Shown: in pieces, positions 8,368-18,990 of the stretch
Numbering within the stretch: position 1 is the first letter of the stretch
How the letters are laid out: each line of letters starts with the position of its first letter
Origin: Bacteroidetes Order II. bacterium
GTDB lineage: Bacteria; Bacteroidota; Rhodothermia; Rhodothermales; UBA2364
DNA: 64,000 nt
Direction of reading: 5' to 3'
Assembly (NCBI GenBank): GCA_016788705.1
Contig: JAEUSQ010000007.1
Location: 1 to 64,000, forward strand
The notes under the pieces: model-generated
What the model saw: only the letters and a program-made list of their open reading frames with translations
What the model was told of the DNA's origin: nothing
Database searches by the model: none
Translations under genes and position numbers: made by a program

Positions 8368-11300
8368 ATGGCTTATACCAAGCAACAAAAACTCAAAAAG
8401 AGCTTTAGTACGATGACCGTCAGCCTCTCGTCACCAGAAAGCATTCTGGAACGGAGCTATGGAGAAGTCTTAAAGCCGGAAACCATTAATTATCGCTCGT
8501 TCAAGCCGGAAAAAGACGGTTTGTTTTGCGAAAAGATTTTTGGTCCAATTAAGGACTGGGAATGTCATTGTGGCAAATACAAGCGTATTCGCTATAAAGG
8601 CATTATCTGTGACCGATGTGGGGTTGAAGTAACCCAGAAAGCCGTTCGTCGTGAACGTATGGGACACATCCAACTCAGTGTCCCTGTTGTTCATATTTGG
8701 TACTTTCGCAGTTTGCCGAATAAAATCGGGAATTTGCTCGGAATCAAGACCAAAGATTTGGATAAGGTCATCTATTACGAGAATTATATCGTGATACAGG
8801 CTGGTTCTGCACGGGAGTTTGGGATTGATAACAATCAATTGCTCTCGGAGGACGACTATTTTGACCTTCAGTACAAAGTGCCCGAAGATAACCACTTGCT
8901 GGAAGACTCGGATCCGCGCAAATTCATCGCCAAAATTGGTGGGGACGCCGTAGAGCATTTGCTCAGAATGGTGGACTTAGACAAAATGGTGGTGGAGTTA
9001 AAAACGGAGGCACGGGAAGAAACAAGTCAACAACGCAAGCAAGAAGCTTTAAAGCGGTTGAAAGTGGCTCAGTTTTTCCGCGAGGCGAATAAAAAGCGAG
9101 AAAACCGTCCGGAATGGATGGTGATGCGTGCGATTCCAGTGATTCCGCCGGAACTTCGGCCTTTGGTACCGCTTGAGGGAGGGCGCTTTGCAACCTCCGA
9201 TCTGAACGACTTGTATCGCCGGGTGATCATTCGGAATAACCGCTTAAAGCGTTTGATTGAAATCAAGGCGCCTGAAGTTATTTTACGGAATGAAAAGCGA
9301 ATGCTGCAGGAGGCAGTAGATTCGTTGTTCGATAATTCGCGGAAGGCAAATGCCGTTCGGAGCGACTCTAACCGCGCCTTGAAATCACTTTCGGATATGC
9401 TGAAGGGGAAAAGTGGGCGCTTCCGCCAGAACCTGCTTGGTAAGCGGGTGGATTACTCCGGTCGTTCTGTTATCGTGGTTGGTCCGGAATTGCAATTGCA
9501 TGAATGTGGCCTTCCGAAAGAAATGGCCGTAGAATTGTTTAAGCCTTTTGTTATCCGGCGCTTGATTGAACGTGGGATCGTAAAAACGGTGAAGAGTGCT
9601 AAAAAAGTGGTGGATCGTCGCACGCCGGATGTATGGGACATTTTGGAAAAAGTGATTGACGGCCATCCGGTTATGTTGAACCGTGCACCCACGCTGCACC
9701 GCTTGGGTATCCAAGCTTTCCAGCCAACGTTGATTGAAGGAAAGGCGATTCGACTGCACCCATTGGTCTGTACGGCTTTTAACGCGGACTTCGACGGCGA
9801 CCAGATGGCGGTTCACGTACCGCTTTCGCACGATGCTTGTCTGGAGGCGATGACATTGATGCTTTCCTCGCATAATATCCTCAGTCCAGCGCATGGCGGC
9901 CCTATTGCCGTACCGAGCCAAGACATGGTTTTGGGTATGTATTACATGACCAAGTTACTTCCTGGCGAAGTGGGCGAAGGCATGACGTTCTCGGACACCA
10001 AAGAAGTAGTGCAAGCGTTCGATCATGGGGTGGTGAAATTGCATACAAAGATTTCGCTTCGGCTGGGACCGGGCAAATTTATTGAAACTACTGTTGGGCG
10101 GGCCCTCTTTAACCAGATCGTTCCTACAGAATTGGGGTATGTGAACGAGGTTCTGACAAAAAAGAATCTCCGGAACATCATTGGTCGGGTATTTGCGTCA
10201 ACCGGATTTAAGGGTACGGCAACCTTCCTCGACAATGTGAAGAATATGGGATTCCACCGTGCAATGCGGGGGGGATTGTCGTTCTCGATTTCGGACATTG
10301 TTATCCCGAATCTGAAGCATGAATTGATTGATAAGGCCCACGACGAGGTTTCGGAAGTGCGGGGTCAGTATGAAATGGGCTTCATTACCGATAATGAACG
10401 GTATAACAAGGTTATTGACGTTTGGACCAGAACAAACAATAAGGTTTCTGAGGTCTTGTATGAAACCCTTGAAAAAGACCGCCATGGGTTTAATGCCATT
10501 TATATGATGGCCCACTCGGGTGCACGGGGTTCTCAAGAGCAGATTCGACAATTGGGTGGTATGCGTGGTCTTATGGCTAAACCACAAAAAAACCTTTCTG
10601 GCGGTGCAGGTGAAATTATCGAAAATCCGATTGTTTCCAACTTTAAAGAAGGACTTTCGGTATTGGAATACTTTATTTCTACGCACGGTGCACGGAAGGG
10701 TTTGGCAGATACAGCCCTTAAAACGGCAGATGCTGGTTATCTAACCCGCCGTCTGGTGGATGTTGCGCAGGACGTGACGATTACCCACCATGACTGCGGA
10801 ACCTTGCGTGGTATTCCGATTTCGGCCATTAAGGACAATGAAGATATCATTGAAAAACTCGAAGATCGGATTGTTGGGCGCGTCTCGGTACATGATGTGG
10901 AGGATCCGTTGACAGGTGATGTCTTGGTGCGTGCCAATGAAATGATCAACGAACAGGCTGCCGCCCTGATTGGGAATACCTCTATTGAGACGGTGGAAAT
11001 CCGTTCTGTCTTGACCTGTGAGTCGCGTCGTGGGGTGTGTGCCCTGTGTTACGGGCGTAATTTGTCTTCTGGGCGATTGGCGGAAACCGGAGAAGCCGTA
11101 GGGGTTGTGGCCGCACAATCGGTAGGGGAGCCTGGAACCCAGTTGACCCTCCGTACCTTCCACATTGGGGGCGCAGCAAGACGTATTGCTGCCGAAAGTG
11201 CCCTCTCTGCACGTTTTGGTGGAAAAGTAGAGTTTGAGAACATGCGCAGTGTGGAATATGATGATGGCAATGGCCCTCGGATGATTGTTTTGGGTCGTTC

Positions 11301-12606
11301 TGGCGAAATCCGAATTGTGGATGACGGTGGAAGACACCTGATGTCCAGTTTGATTCCATATGGTTCAGAATTATTGGTTGAAGATGGTCAGTTAGTCGAA
11401 GAAGGCCAAATTCTTGCCCAATGGGATGCCTTTAACAGCCTTATTATCTCGGAAACAAACGGGATTGTGGCCTACCAAGACCTGATTGATGGGACGACCT
11501 ATAAGGTGGAGTCGGATGAGCAAACAGGAAATAGCGACATTATTGTAACGGAAGGGCGTGAAAGAAACCTCACCCCGGCCGTCAATGTTACGGCAGAAGA
11601 CGGTAAATTGCGTGAGTACTCGATGCCAGTCCGTGCTCGTATTCAGGTTCGCGAAGGTGAATTTGTACAGTCTGGGCAAGTACTGGCCAAGATTTTCCGT
11701 CAAACAGCACGGACGGGGGATATCACGGGCGGTCTTCCTCGGGTAACGGAACTTGTTGAAGCACGCCAGCCTACGGATGGGGCGGTCGTTTCTGAAATTG
11801 ATGGTGAAGTAACTTTTGGTCAACGGAAACGTGGGGCACAGGAAGTGGTCATCACCAGTCGAGATGGTTCTATCTCACGCACGTATTTGGTGCCATTGTC
11901 TAAGCACCTTTTGGTCTTTGAGAATGACTATGTACATGCTGGCGATCCTCTCTCGGATGGTCAGGTTTCCCCACAAGACATCTTGCGCATCAAAGGCTCT
12001 TTTGCTGTGCAGTCGTATTTGGTGAATGAAATTCAGGAAGTGTATCGTCTTCAAGGGGTAACCATCAGTGACAAACATATCGAAGTCATTGTGCGTCAGA
12101 TGATGCAAAAAGTGACCATCGTAGATCCGGGTGATACCGATTTCTTGGACGAGGATTTGGTAGATCGCTTTGAATTGGAAGAAGTGAACAACCACTTGTT
12201 TGATAAATTTGTGGTAGAAGAGCCGGGAGATACATTGCTTAAAATCGGCGAAATCATAGACCGAAAGCGGCTACGTGAGCATACATCGGAAATGAAGCGC
12301 CTTGATAAACAATTGCCGGTTGTTCGCGAAGCCCGTCAGGCTGTAGCAACACCAACATTATTGGGTATTACCCAGGCTTCATTGACGACTGATTCCTTTA
12401 TCTCGGCGGCATCTTTCCAAGAAACCACAAAGGTATTGACACTTGCGGCTGTTCAGGCCAAGACCGATCACCTGCGCGGCCTCAAAGAAAACGTAATTGT
12501 AGGCCATTTGGTGCCTGCTGGTACGGGTGTTCGTAAGTATCGGGATTTGCTTGTTTCGTCAAAAGCGGAAACCGAAACGGTACGCTCGGCCGAACTCATC
12601 GGCTAA
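8368..12606 (+). CDS. rpoC: DNA-directed RNA polymerase subunit beta'
   Basis: 1412 residues. The N-terminal zinc site [13 protein letters not shown] with CDRCGVEV, the catalytic [12 protein letters not shown] (residues 472-483; three Asp bind the active-site Mg), the second zinc cluster with [14 protein letters not shown], and the trigger-loop region [20 protein letters not shown] are all present. The length and layout fit the Bacteroidota type without the large gammaproteobacterial insertion profile. It is the last gene of the block and is followed by a strong terminator. Confidence 0.99.
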   Translation: MAYTKQQKLKKSFSTMTVSLSSPESILERSYGEVLKPETINYRSFKPEKDGLFCEKIFGPIKDWECHCGKYKRIRYKGIICDRCGVEVTQKAVRRERMGHIQLSVPVVHIWYFRSLPNKIGNLLGIKTKDLDKVIYYENYIVIQAGSAREFGIDNNQLLSEDDYFDLQYKVPEDNHLLEDSDPRKFIAKIGGDAVEHLLRMVDLDKMVVELKTEAREETSQQRKQEALKRLKVAQFFREANKKRENRPEWMVMRAIPVIPPELRPLVPLEGGRFATSDLNDLYRRVIIRNNRLKRLIEIKAPEVILRNEKRMLQEAVDSLFDNSRKANAVRSDSNRALKSLSDMLKGKSGRFRQNLLGKRVDYSGRSVIVVGPELQLHECGLPKEMAVELFKPFVIRRLIERGIVKTVKSAKKVVDRRTPDVWDILEKVIDGHPVMLNRAPTLHRLGIQAFQPTLIEGKAIRLHPLVCTAFNADFDGDQMAVHVPLSHDACLEAMTLMLSSHNILSPAHGGPIAVPSQDMVLGMYYMTKLLPGEVGEGMTFSDTKEVVQAFDHGVVKLHTKISLRLGPGKFIETTVGRALFNQIVPTELGYVNEVLTKKNLRNIIGRVFASTGFKGTATFLDNVKNMGFHRAMRGGLSFSISDIVIPNLKHELIDKAHDEVSEVRGQYEMGFITDNERYNKVIDVWTRTNNKVSEVLYETLEKDRHGFNAIYMMAHSGARGSQEQIRQLGGMRGLMAKPQKNLSGGAGEIIENPIVSNFKEGLSVLEYFISTHGARKGLADTALKTADAGYLTRRLVDVAQDVTITHHDCGTLRGIPISAIKDNEDIIEKLEDRIVGRVSVHDVEDPLTGDVLVRANEMINEQAAALIGNTSIETVEIRSVLTCESRRGVCALCYGRNLSSGRLAETGEAVGVVAAQSVGEPGTQLTLRTFHIGGAARRIAAESALSARFGGKVEFENMRSVEYDDGNGPRMIVLGRSGEIRIVDDGGRHLMSSLIPYGSELLVEDGQLVEEGQILAQWDAFNSLIISETNGIVAYQDLIDGTTYKVESDEQTGNSDIIVTEGRERNLTPAVNVTAEDGKLREYSMPVRARIQVREGEFVQSGQVLAKIFRQTARTGDITGGLPRVTELVEARQPTDGAVVSEIDGEVTFGQRKRGAQEVVITSRDGSISRTYLVPLSKHLLVFENDYVHAGDPLSDGQVSPQDILRIKGSFAVQSYLVNEIQEVYRLQGVTISDKHIEVIVRQMMQKVTIVDPGDTDFLDEDLVDRFELEEVNNHLFDKFVVEEPGDTLLKIGEIIDRKRLREHTSEMKRLDKQLPVVREARQAVATPTLLGITQASLTTDSFISAASFQETTKVLTLAAVQAKTDHLRGLKENVIVGHLVPAGTGVRKYRDLLVSSKAETETVRSAELIG

Positions 12607-12628
12607 GCCATGCAGCCCGATATTGACA

Positions 12629-12663
12629 AAGTGTCGCTTCTTTACAGAGGCGGCACTTTTTTT
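12629..12663 (+). terminator. Rho-independent terminator after rpoC
   Basis: AAGTGTCGCTTCT (12629-12641) pairs with AGAGGCGGCACTT (12646-12658) through two G-T pairs, loop TTAC, followed by a T-rich run to 12663 and beyond. It lies 22 nt after the rpoC stop and ends the rRNA-protein/RNA polymerase transcript. Confidence 0.9.
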
Positions 12664-12768
12664 CTTTTTGGTAACTTCGTTATAACAAAATGGAATAATA
12701 ACCAAAGATTGGTTGGTGTAAGTTGCAATATTATTCCGAATGACATCAATATAACCAGTTAACAGAAA

Positions 12769-13341
12769 ATGCAAGGATTAATAGCTTGGTTGTCTCAGCC
12801 GTGGCCGTGGTATGTATCGGGCTTTATGATAGCCCTTTTGATACCGTTATTGGCGTTTTATGAAGGGAAACCCTTTGGTATTTCACGGAACTTCAGACAT
12901 ATGTGTGCAGCCATTATACCTGGTAAAGATGACTATTTACGGTACGATTGGAAGCAGGAAGGGTTATGGAATCTAACGATGCTCTTGGGAGCGGTATTGG
13001 GCGGATGGTTGGCATCGGTATATTTAAATCCACATCAAATGCAGCTTTCGGTTGCAGCAACCCAATTAGTCGCGCAGTGGGGCATTCAAACCGGAAGTGA
13101 ACTTAGCCCCGCTTTTCTGCTTGAGACGGACTTTTTGTTTTCAATAAAAGGCATCTTGGTTTTGGTTCTGGGTGGTTTTTTAATTGGTTTTGGCACACGG
13201 TATGCCAATGGGTGTACTTCGGGTCATGCCATTGCTGGCTTGTCTAATTTTCAGTTCCCGTCTCTGGTGGCCGTACTTGGCTTTTTTATCGGCGGTCTTT
13301 TGGGATCTTGGTTTGTTTTACCCATTTTGTTCAGGTTGTGA
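12769..13341 (+). CDS. YeeE/YedE family membrane protein (N-terminal half of pair)
   Basis: 190 residues with about four or five hydrophobic segments. The motif FGTRYANGCTSGHAIAGLS (about 141-160) with Gly-Cys-Thr-Ser-Gly-His is the family signature; in YeeE such cysteines conduct thiosulfate across the membrane. YeeE/YedE proteins move sulfur compounds. Here the protein is half-length and is followed after one base by a second half-length gene, so the two probably form one transporter. The exact substrate cannot be read from sequence. Confidence 0.85.
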   Translation: MQGLIAWLSQPWPWYVSGFMIALLIPLLAFYEGKPFGISRNFRHMCAAIIPGKDDYLRYDWKQEGLWNLTMLLGAVLGGWLASVYLNPHQMQLSVAATQLVAQWGIQTGSELSPAFLLETDFLFSIKGILVLVLGGFLIGFGTRYANGCTSGHAIAGLSNFQFPSLVAVLGFFIGGLLGSWFVLPILFRL

Positions 13342-13342
13342 T

Positions 13343-13789
13343 ATGTGGTATCAATCTTCTTTTTTTCGTTGGGTGTATTACCTCTTTGTGGGTGTGTGGT
13401 TTGGCATTGTGATGACCAAAAGTGAGGCCGTTTCTTGGTTCCGGATTCAGGAGATGTTCCATTTCCAATCATTCCATATGTATGGTATTATAGGGACGGC
13501 TATTGGTTTTGGGGCCTTCTTTACGTTTATGATTAAGCGGTTTAAGGTAAAAGATGTATTTGGAAAGGTGGTGGTGCCGGAACAGAAAGGGCAACATGGG
13601 AGATTTAACACCCGTTATTTGGTGGGCGGTGCGATTTTCGGGCTGGGCTGGGCGTTAACAGGGGCTTGTCCAGGTCCCGTTTTTGTTTTACTGGGGCATG
13701 GCATTTGGTCAATGGCCGTTGTAGCTGTGTCGGCACTGGTCGGAACGAAGGTTTTTGCGCGGTTTCATCACCAATTGGTAGGGGGGTAA
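13343..13789 (+). CDS. DUF6691-type partner of YeeE/YedE
   Basis: 148 residues with four likely membrane spans. The motif GWALTGACPGPVFVLLGHG (about 111-129) has the family Cys in GACPGP and mirrors the GCTSGH motif of the preceding gene. The start ATG at 13343 lies one base after the upstream stop, which implies translational coupling. Split YeeE/DUF6691 pairs are common in Bacteroidota and Proteobacteria and are often near sulfur genes, though none is seen here. Ends 4 nt before a convergent gene. Confidence 0.82.
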   Translation: MWYQSSFFRWVYYLFVGVWFGIVMTKSEAVSWFRIQEMFHFQSFHMYGIIGTAIGFGAFFTFMIKRFKVKDVFGKVVVPEQKGQHGRFNTRYLVGGAIFGLGWALTGACPGPVFVLLGHGIWSMAVVAVSALVGTKVFARFHHQLVGG

Positions 13790-13793
13790 ATGC

Positions 13794-14279
13794 TTATAAA
13801 GGCGTATCTCGCCCGATAAACCGCTCTTGTCCCAAAAGGAACCGGATTGCCCTTTTTACATTTCTACGGATACTTTCTTCCGACTTCAGGGCTGCAATGT
13901 AGCGGATAATTTCTTTTTTTCGAGAGGGTGTCAACTGGTTAAAGCCCAATTTAGCCGAAGGATTCTCATCTAAGGCAGCTACCAATTCTGGATGCGGGAG
14001 GATAGATCGGTCGCTGGGGTCATAAGAAAGGGTAAGATGAACAATTTCGCCAATACGCTTAGGGGATTTTAGCAACATTTTTTCATTGACGTACAGTCGC
14101 CAAGCACCGCTGTAGCGTACCAAGGTTTGCAGAAAGGGTTTGCCACTGATCGTCCCACAGACCGGAATAGGTCCTTTGTGTTTACCCGCTTGGAAAAATA
14201 ATTCCAGAAGGATCGCCTCTGGCACCAAAACATATGGATTGATACCTATTAGGTCTAATGGTGCTCCAAAGGCAAACAT
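13794..14279 (-). CDS. YdeI/OmdA-like protein (DUF1905 plus bacteriocin-protection domain)
   Basis: 161 residues. The N-terminal half (PIPVCGTISGKPFLQTLVRY, then WRLYVNEKMLLKS) fits the small beta-barrel DUF1905 domain. The C-terminal half, LTPSRKKEIIRYIAALKSEE followed by RRNVKRAIRFL, fits the helical YdeI/OmpD-associated tail. The biochemical role of these proteins is not settled; some were linked to resistance to peptides. It follows the TonB receptor gene by 30 nt on the same strand and may be cotranscribed with it. Confidence 0.75.
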   Translation of the reverse strand: MFAFGAPLDLIGINPYVLVPEAILLELFFQAGKHKGPIPVCGTISGKPFLQTLVRYSGAWRLYVNEKMLLKSPKRIGEIVHLTLSYDPSDRSILPHPELVAALDENPSAKLGFNQLTPSRKKEIIRYIAALKSEESIRRNVKRAIRFLLGQERFIGRDTPL

Positions 14280-14309
14280 AAATTACTTTGTTGATGATTC
14301 AATTTATGC

Positions 14310-16550
14310 CTATAAATTCCCTTGAAGTTGTAGGATGAAATTACGGGTAGGCGCCAAAATGGCTGGGCGTTCCATGTAATAATATTCGCCAGCATTTTTG
14401 GCCAATAGCGATATTTGTATTTTACCAAAATCGTAGCGGAGGCGGGCATCCCAGACTTTAATAGGAAGGTGGAGGGTGGCATCGGGGATGAAGTTGCCAA
14501 AATCGGAATCTACCCGTTCAAATGCAGAAGCATATCGGAAGTCTAAACCTACTTCTAACCGTTGAAGGGGTGAAACCGAGATAGAGGCTTGGAGCAAGTG
14601 TTTGGAACGATAATTCAGTGGCAAAATATTGTTTGGATCGGACCGGTCCTTGCCGTCTAATAATAAATAAGCGAGGTTAAATAACAATCGGCCATCTTTA
14701 CGTCCGGCACTTACCGAGGCATCTACGCCATTGATTTGTCCTTTGGTTAGGTTAACAAATTGGAAGGCACGGGCATTGTTTTGAAATTTGGGTTCTACCA
14801 GATCCGTGTATTGGTTGCTAAAAGCCGCCACATCGTATTGTCCTCCCCAGTCCTCGATAGGCAATGCAAAAAAGCCTTTTAAACCTGCTTCGTAGCCATT
14901 CGATATTTCAGGGCGCAATTGGGTATTAGGAATCACAGGCAAGAATTCGCTATTGTTCACATATCGTTCGGTGATCCCCGGCACGCGGAAGCCATAGCCC
15001 CAAGCCACCCGAAGATTAAGCGCTGGATTCAAGGTATAAGACACATTAAATTTAGGGCTGAACCGTTGTACGACGTCGGTAGATGAGATCTCGTAGCGAT
15101 CCAATCTAAACCCAGCCACCAAGTTGATTTTTTTTAAAAGTTGTTGTTCGTATTGCCCGAATACGGCCCATTCCGGTTGGGCAAAATTGGTATCATCCCC
15201 GCCAAAGAACCGCTTTGAATTGGTGGCATTTTGATCGAACCCCGCTCCGAAGATGAGGTATCGTTTTGCCTTTAGGTCTATGTTGGCCTGGAGTTCGCTC
15301 CCAAATCGTACCCCCGTTGTCCATTGATCCCGCTCCACCAGTGCGCCATTCCAGATGGGGATGGTAGTTCCGCCATAAAAACGGTTTTTGAGGGAGATAA
15401 AAACAGATGGATTCACCAAAAAGGTAAAAACGGGTAATATGGCCAAGCGCCGGACTTCATTGTCGGAGCTACCATTGAGCAGGCTGGTTTTGGCGACCCG
15501 TAGGGCATCGCGTCCACTAGCCCAATAAACAAAGCCGTTTTTGTGGGTGAGGCTACTGGTGACGAGGGTCTCTGTTTTGAGTCGGCTACTAAATTGGTAG
15601 CCTAACTTTGCGGCGAGATACCCTTCGTACCCATCCGAATTTTGGAAATAGCCTTCGGTTTGGGCGTAGTTCACGTTCACCCAATAGCCTAATTTGGGTG
15701 TAACTTGTTCGGAACGACTGATGTTAGCGCCCCAAAAATAGCGGTTTCGTTGGCTACCTGTCCAACTTTGTTTCCATTCGGTGTACCGCACGGGTGGGTG
15801 AACGCCTGCATAACTTCTGAAGGATGTTTCGGGTTTTTCCGGAAAGTCTTTGGTGATTACGTTGATGACGCCACCCAAAGCCCCTCCTCCATAGAGGGCG
15901 GATCCAGGCCCTTTGATGACTTCAACCTGTTTTATTTGGGCGGTAGGAACAAGATTAAAGGCAATTCCTCCGGTATCGGCATTGAGCATTGGCACGCCAT
16001 CCACCAAAAACTGGATACGACTACCTACGCCATATGAAAAACCAGTGGAACCACGCACATTTACTTGGTTATCTGATAGTTGGACGCCGGGTGTATAGCG
16101 AAGGGCATCATCTAATTGAACAATATTCCTGACCTCGATGTCTTTTGCGCCGAGTACGGCGATACTTACAGGTGCTTCGGAGTTCAGTTGTTCGCGGCGG
16201 GCTGCTGTGATGACCACCTCGTCGGTTTGCATGGATTCTTCCCGTAAGCGGTAGGTACGTAACAAGGTTTCTCCAACTTTTAGCGAGATGGTTTCTTTTT
16301 GGGTAAGGTATCCCACTGCCGAAACGATGACCTGATAGACATTCGGCGAAACGGATCTTACGATAAAATGGCCGTTTATGTCAGAAACAGCTCCATATCC
16401 GGTGCCGGATAGCCGAATGGTGGCGCCAGGAAAAGGCTTCCCATCTTCCGTCTGAACCGTCCCGGAAAAAGTGGCCGATTGTGCAAGGAGGGGTGTATGG
16501 CCAAAGTACATAACCCCGAAGAACACCAAAAAAAGGAAACGTAAGTTCAT
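14310..16550 (-). CDS. TonB-dependent outer membrane receptor
   Basis: 746 residues. A signal peptide (MNLRFLFLVFFGVMYFGHTP, cleavage near LLAQ) is followed by a CarboxypepD_reg-like beta-sandwich (about 27-110: FSGTVQTEDGKPFPGATI), a plug domain (DEVVITAARREQLN; IQFLVDGVPM; VEVIKGPGSALYGGGALGG) and a 22-strand barrel ending in Leu after an aromatic-rich strand. Such proteins take up metal complexes, vitamins or glycans using TonB energy. No SusD follows, so a small ligand is more likely. A lipoprotein gene 13 nt upstream is probably its partner. Confidence 0.93.
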   Translation of the reverse strand: MNLRFLFLVFFGVMYFGHTPLLAQSATFSGTVQTEDGKPFPGATIRLSGTGYGAVSDINGHFIVRSVSPNVYQVIVSAVGYLTQKETISLKVGETLLRTYRLREESMQTDEVVITAARREQLNSEAPVSIAVLGAKDIEVRNIVQLDDALRYTPGVQLSDNQVNVRGSTGFSYGVGSRIQFLVDGVPMLNADTGGIAFNLVPTAQIKQVEVIKGPGSALYGGGALGGVINVITKDFPEKPETSFRSYAGVHPPVRYTEWKQSWTGSQRNRYFWGANISRSEQVTPKLGYWVNVNYAQTEGYFQNSDGYEGYLAAKLGYQFSSRLKTETLVTSSLTHKNGFVYWASGRDALRVAKTSLLNGSSDNEVRRLAILPVFTFLVNPSVFISLKNRFYGGTTIPIWNGALVERDQWTTGVRFGSELQANIDLKAKRYLIFGAGFDQNATNSKRFFGGDDTNFAQPEWAVFGQYEQQLLKKINLVAGFRLDRYEISSTDVVQRFSPKFNVSYTLNPALNLRVAWGYGFRVPGITERYVNNSEFLPVIPNTQLRPEISNGYEAGLKGFFALPIEDWGGQYDVAAFSNQYTDLVEPKFQNNARAFQFVNLTKGQINGVDASVSAGRKDGRLLFNLAYLLLDGKDRSDPNNILPLNYRSKHLLQASISVSPLQRLEVGLDFRYASAFERVDSDFGNFIPDATLHLPIKVWDARLRYDFGKIQISLLAKNAGEYYYMERPAILAPTRNFILQLQGNL

Positions 16551-16563
16551 GTTGTATGGGGTT

Positions 16564-17037
16564 TTATTGGGGACAGGAAGTCGGTGGAAAAGGGGGGAAT
16601 TGATTAAAATCTACCGTAAGGCTAATCTCGGCGGTTTGGCCAGAGGACACGATGAAAGTACCATTGTTTTCCGTAAATATCCCTACTGGTTTTATCTCCA
16701 AGACCGTCGGGCCATATTGCATATAAACCCCAGAATACACATAAACACCGGGGTTTACATCGCTAATGCTAAAAGTGGATTGTGAGATGTCTGTGCCCGA
16801 TGCCTTGAGGTCGTTGCTGAGGGCAACTTCACTGAAACGTGCCACAATATCATCCACCGAACAGGGAGTAAATGGTGCTGCACCAAAATACAACGCACGG
16901 ACTTCTTCTGCAGGGGGCCATTTCCCTTTGAAAAAAATGGTTCCAGAAATTTTTCCCCGCTCCGGTGGCTGAAACCCGTGGTCGCAGCCGGAAATGACAG
17001 CGAAGAAAACCAGTAAAACGAGATAAATTCGGTTCAT
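16564..17037 (-). CDS. Predicted lipoprotein, partner of the TonB receptor
   Basis: 157 residues. A lipoprotein signal peptide with lipobox VISGC puts the lipidated Cys at residue 18. After it, GKISGTIFFKGKWPPAEEV and later VNPGVYVYSGVYMQYG suggest one compact beta-sandwich. The C-terminal half repeats the theme of a carrier-like or regulatory beta domain (SSGQTAEISLTVDF). I do not recognise a named family. It begins the operon and overlaps functionally with the receptor gene 13 nt downstream; a surface-exposed ligand-capture role is possible but inferred. Confidence 0.75.
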   Translation of the reverse strand: MNRIYLVLLVFFAVISGCDHGFQPPERGKISGTIFFKGKWPPAEEVRALYFGAAPFTPCSVDDIVARFSEVALSNDLKASGTDISQSTFSISDVNPGVYVYSGVYMQYGPTVLEIKPVGIFTENNGTFIVSSGQTAEISLTVDFNQFPPFPPTSCPQ

Positions 17038-17143
17038 GATCGTTCCTTCATGATTAGAGGAGGCTTAAACGGTCAAAATTCAAAAACCATGATCCGTTTT
17101 AAGTTCAGCTTGAAGTTATATTCTTGGCGTTCCATTAGCAAGT

Positions 17144-17180
17144 CTTTCCTTAAAAAGGCTTTCCTTAAAAAGGCTTTCCT
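17144..17180 (+). repeat. 15-bp tandem repeat upstream of queA
   Basis: CTTTCCTTAAAAAGG occurs twice head to tail (17144-17158 and 17159-17173) plus seven bases of a third copy. Each unit holds the near-palindrome CCTTAAAAAGG. It lies 27 nt before the queA start in the divergent gap between the lipoprotein gene and queA, where copy-number changes could alter promoter spacing. Confidence 0.7.
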
Positions 17181-17206
17181 TTTGCGTAATTGGTGAATCT
17201 TACCCC

Positions 17207-18253
17207 ATGAAATTATCACAATTTACTTTTGATTACCCGAAATCCCTGATTGCACGTCACCCGGTTTCACCGCGAGATCGTGCCCGTTTGATGGTGGTTC
17301 ATCGAAAAGACCGAAGGATTGAACATCGGCATGTTGCCGACTTACCACAATATTTTTCGAGCGGAGATGTGATGGTAGTGAACAATACCAAAGTATTTCC
17401 GGCGCGGCTACTCGGCGAAAATGCGCGGGGGGCCAAAATCGAGTTATTCCTCTTGAGGCCCATTAATCCTACGGCACATCTATGGGACGTATTGGCGGCT
17501 CCAGCGAAAAAAGTGCCAGTGGGCGAAAAACTTTGGTTTGAAGCAGGCTTGACTGCCGAGGTTATAGACAAACCTACTGATCGCAGTCGGACCGTCCGCT
17601 TTTTGTTTGAAGGGGATGCCGTGGCATTGAATGGTTTGATAGACCAAATAGGACATGTGCCTATTCCACCCTATCTTAAGCGGCCAGATGAAGAGAGCGA
17701 TAGATTGGACTATCAGACCATCTTTGCTTCGGAACGTGGTGCCGTGGCCGCGCCTACTGCCGGATTACACTTTACGCCCGATTTACTACAAGCCTTAAAG
17801 GAAAAAGGGGTGATTACTGCTCCATTGACACTCCATGTGGGCATCGGAACCTTTCGTTCGGTGGAGGTGGATGATGTGGAAAAGCACCAAATGGATGCCG
17901 AGATGTTTCTCATCAGTCCAGAAACAGCAGACACGGTGAACGCCGCCTTGAAAAATTCAGCGCAAAGGGTTACGGTGATTGGAACAACAGCCGTTAGGGC
18001 AGTGGAATCTAATGTCTCACCAGAAAAATTGCTAAAATCAGGAATGGGTTGGACCGATAAATTTATCTATCCACCGTATCAATTTGCTGTCACCCAACGA
18101 TTGATGACCAACTTTCACATGCCTGAATCCACGCTGCTGATGTTGGTTTCGGCGTTGGCCGGGGATGTGGATTTTATGTTACACTGTTATAAAACTGCCG
18201 TAGAAGAGTCTTACCGGCTCTTTTCGTATGGCGATGCCATGTTAATTATATGA
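17207..18253 (+). CDS. queA: S-adenosylmethionine:tRNA ribosyltransferase-isomerase
   Basis: 348 residues, normal for QueA. It makes epoxyqueuosine in tRNA by transferring ribose from SAM to 7-aminomethyl-7-deazaguanine. Family blocks seen: FDYPKSLIARHPVSPRDRAR at the N-terminus, VMVVNNTKVFPARL, HVPIPPYLKRPDEESD, AAPTAGLHFTPDLL and TNFHMPESTLLMLVSAL near the end. Its stop codon overlaps the ispD start (ATGA), so the two are translated together. Other queuosine genes are not in the window. Confidence 0.97.
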   Translation: MKLSQFTFDYPKSLIARHPVSPRDRARLMVVHRKDRRIEHRHVADLPQYFSSGDVMVVNNTKVFPARLLGENARGAKIELFLLRPINPTAHLWDVLAAPAKKVPVGEKLWFEAGLTAEVIDKPTDRSRTVRFLFEGDAVALNGLIDQIGHVPIPPYLKRPDEESDRLDYQTIFASERGAVAAPTAGLHFTPDLLQALKEKGVITAPLTLHVGIGTFRSVEVDDVEKHQMDAEMFLISPETADTVNAALKNSAQRVTVIGTTAVRAVESNVSPEKLLKSGMGWTDKFIYPPYQFAVTQRLMTNFHMPESTLLMLVSALAGDVDFMLHCYKTAVEESYRLFSYGDAMLII

Positions 18254-18978
18254 TGGATTCGCGGACACCTTCAACTTCGGTAGTGATTCCGGCGGGGGGG
18301 CGTGGAACGCGCCTAGGAGGCCTCAAAAAGCAATATCGTTTATTGGGGGGTGTTCCGTTATTGGTGAGGAGCACTCAGGTGTTTGAGTCCTGTGACGAAG
18401 TGGGGGAAGTGGTCTTGGTTTGTCCACCAGGGGAAGAAAGCGTGGTGGAGGCTTGGCAAGAAGAATACGGCCTGTCTAAAATTAAGAAAATAGTCTCTGG
18501 TGGTGTTACGCGCCAAGAAAGTGTGCAAAATGGGCTTCAAGTGATTGATGTGGCATCGAAGGTGGTGCTGGTGCATGATGCCGTCCGTCCGTTTATTCAG
18601 CCCAATGACGTGACCCTTTTGATCCAGTGTGTAGCGGCAAATGGCGCGGCGTCGTTGGCCATTCCGGTGGCAGATACGTTGCGCAAGGTTGAAGGAAGTA
18701 AATTTGCCGATAGCGTTCCGCGAGACGGGCTTTTCCGGATGCAAACCCCACAAGGCTTTTTAATATCCATTTTTAGACATGCCCATCAACTGGCCGCCCA
18801 GCATGGCTGGAATGAAACCGACGATGTGGCGCTGGTACAACGGGCTGGCTACTCGGTTAATTTAGAGAGCGGTAGTTCGTGGAACCTGAAAATCACGACA
18901 CCCGAAGATTGGGCATTTGCAGAAGTATTTTGGCCTCTATGGCAGCAAATGATTAAAAGTGACAAATTAGATTTGTAA
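18250..18978 (+). CDS. ispD: 2-C-methyl-D-erythritol 4-phosphate cytidylyltransferase
   Basis: 242 residues. The nucleotide-binding start SVVIPAGGRGTRLGGLKKQY, the central VLVHDAVRPFI and MQTPQGF (equivalent to the conserved QTPQ) identify IspD, the third enzyme of the MEP isoprenoid route. The usual length is 225-240. It overlaps queA by 4 nt and is followed after 12 nt by ispF, the enzyme two steps later. A second ATG three bases downstream (18253) is equally possible as start. Confidence 0.96.
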   Translation: MMDSRTPSTSVVIPAGGRGTRLGGLKKQYRLLGGVPLLVRSTQVFESCDEVGEVVLVCPPGEESVVEAWQEEYGLSKIKKIVSGGVTRQESVQNGLQVIDVASKVVLVHDAVRPFIQPNDVTLLIQCVAANGAASLAIPVADTLRKVEGSKFADSVPRDGLFRMQTPQGFLISIFRHAHQLAAQHGWNETDDVALVQRAGYSVNLESGSSWNLKITTPEDWAFAEVFWPLWQQMIKSDKLDL

Positions 18979-18990
18979 AAACAAAAACTT

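Noticed and set aside
4440-12606. Many minus-strand and alternate-frame open frames inside rpoB and rpoC
   Set aside because: They overlap conserved coding sequence, show no family signatures, and lack promoter or ribosome binding context.
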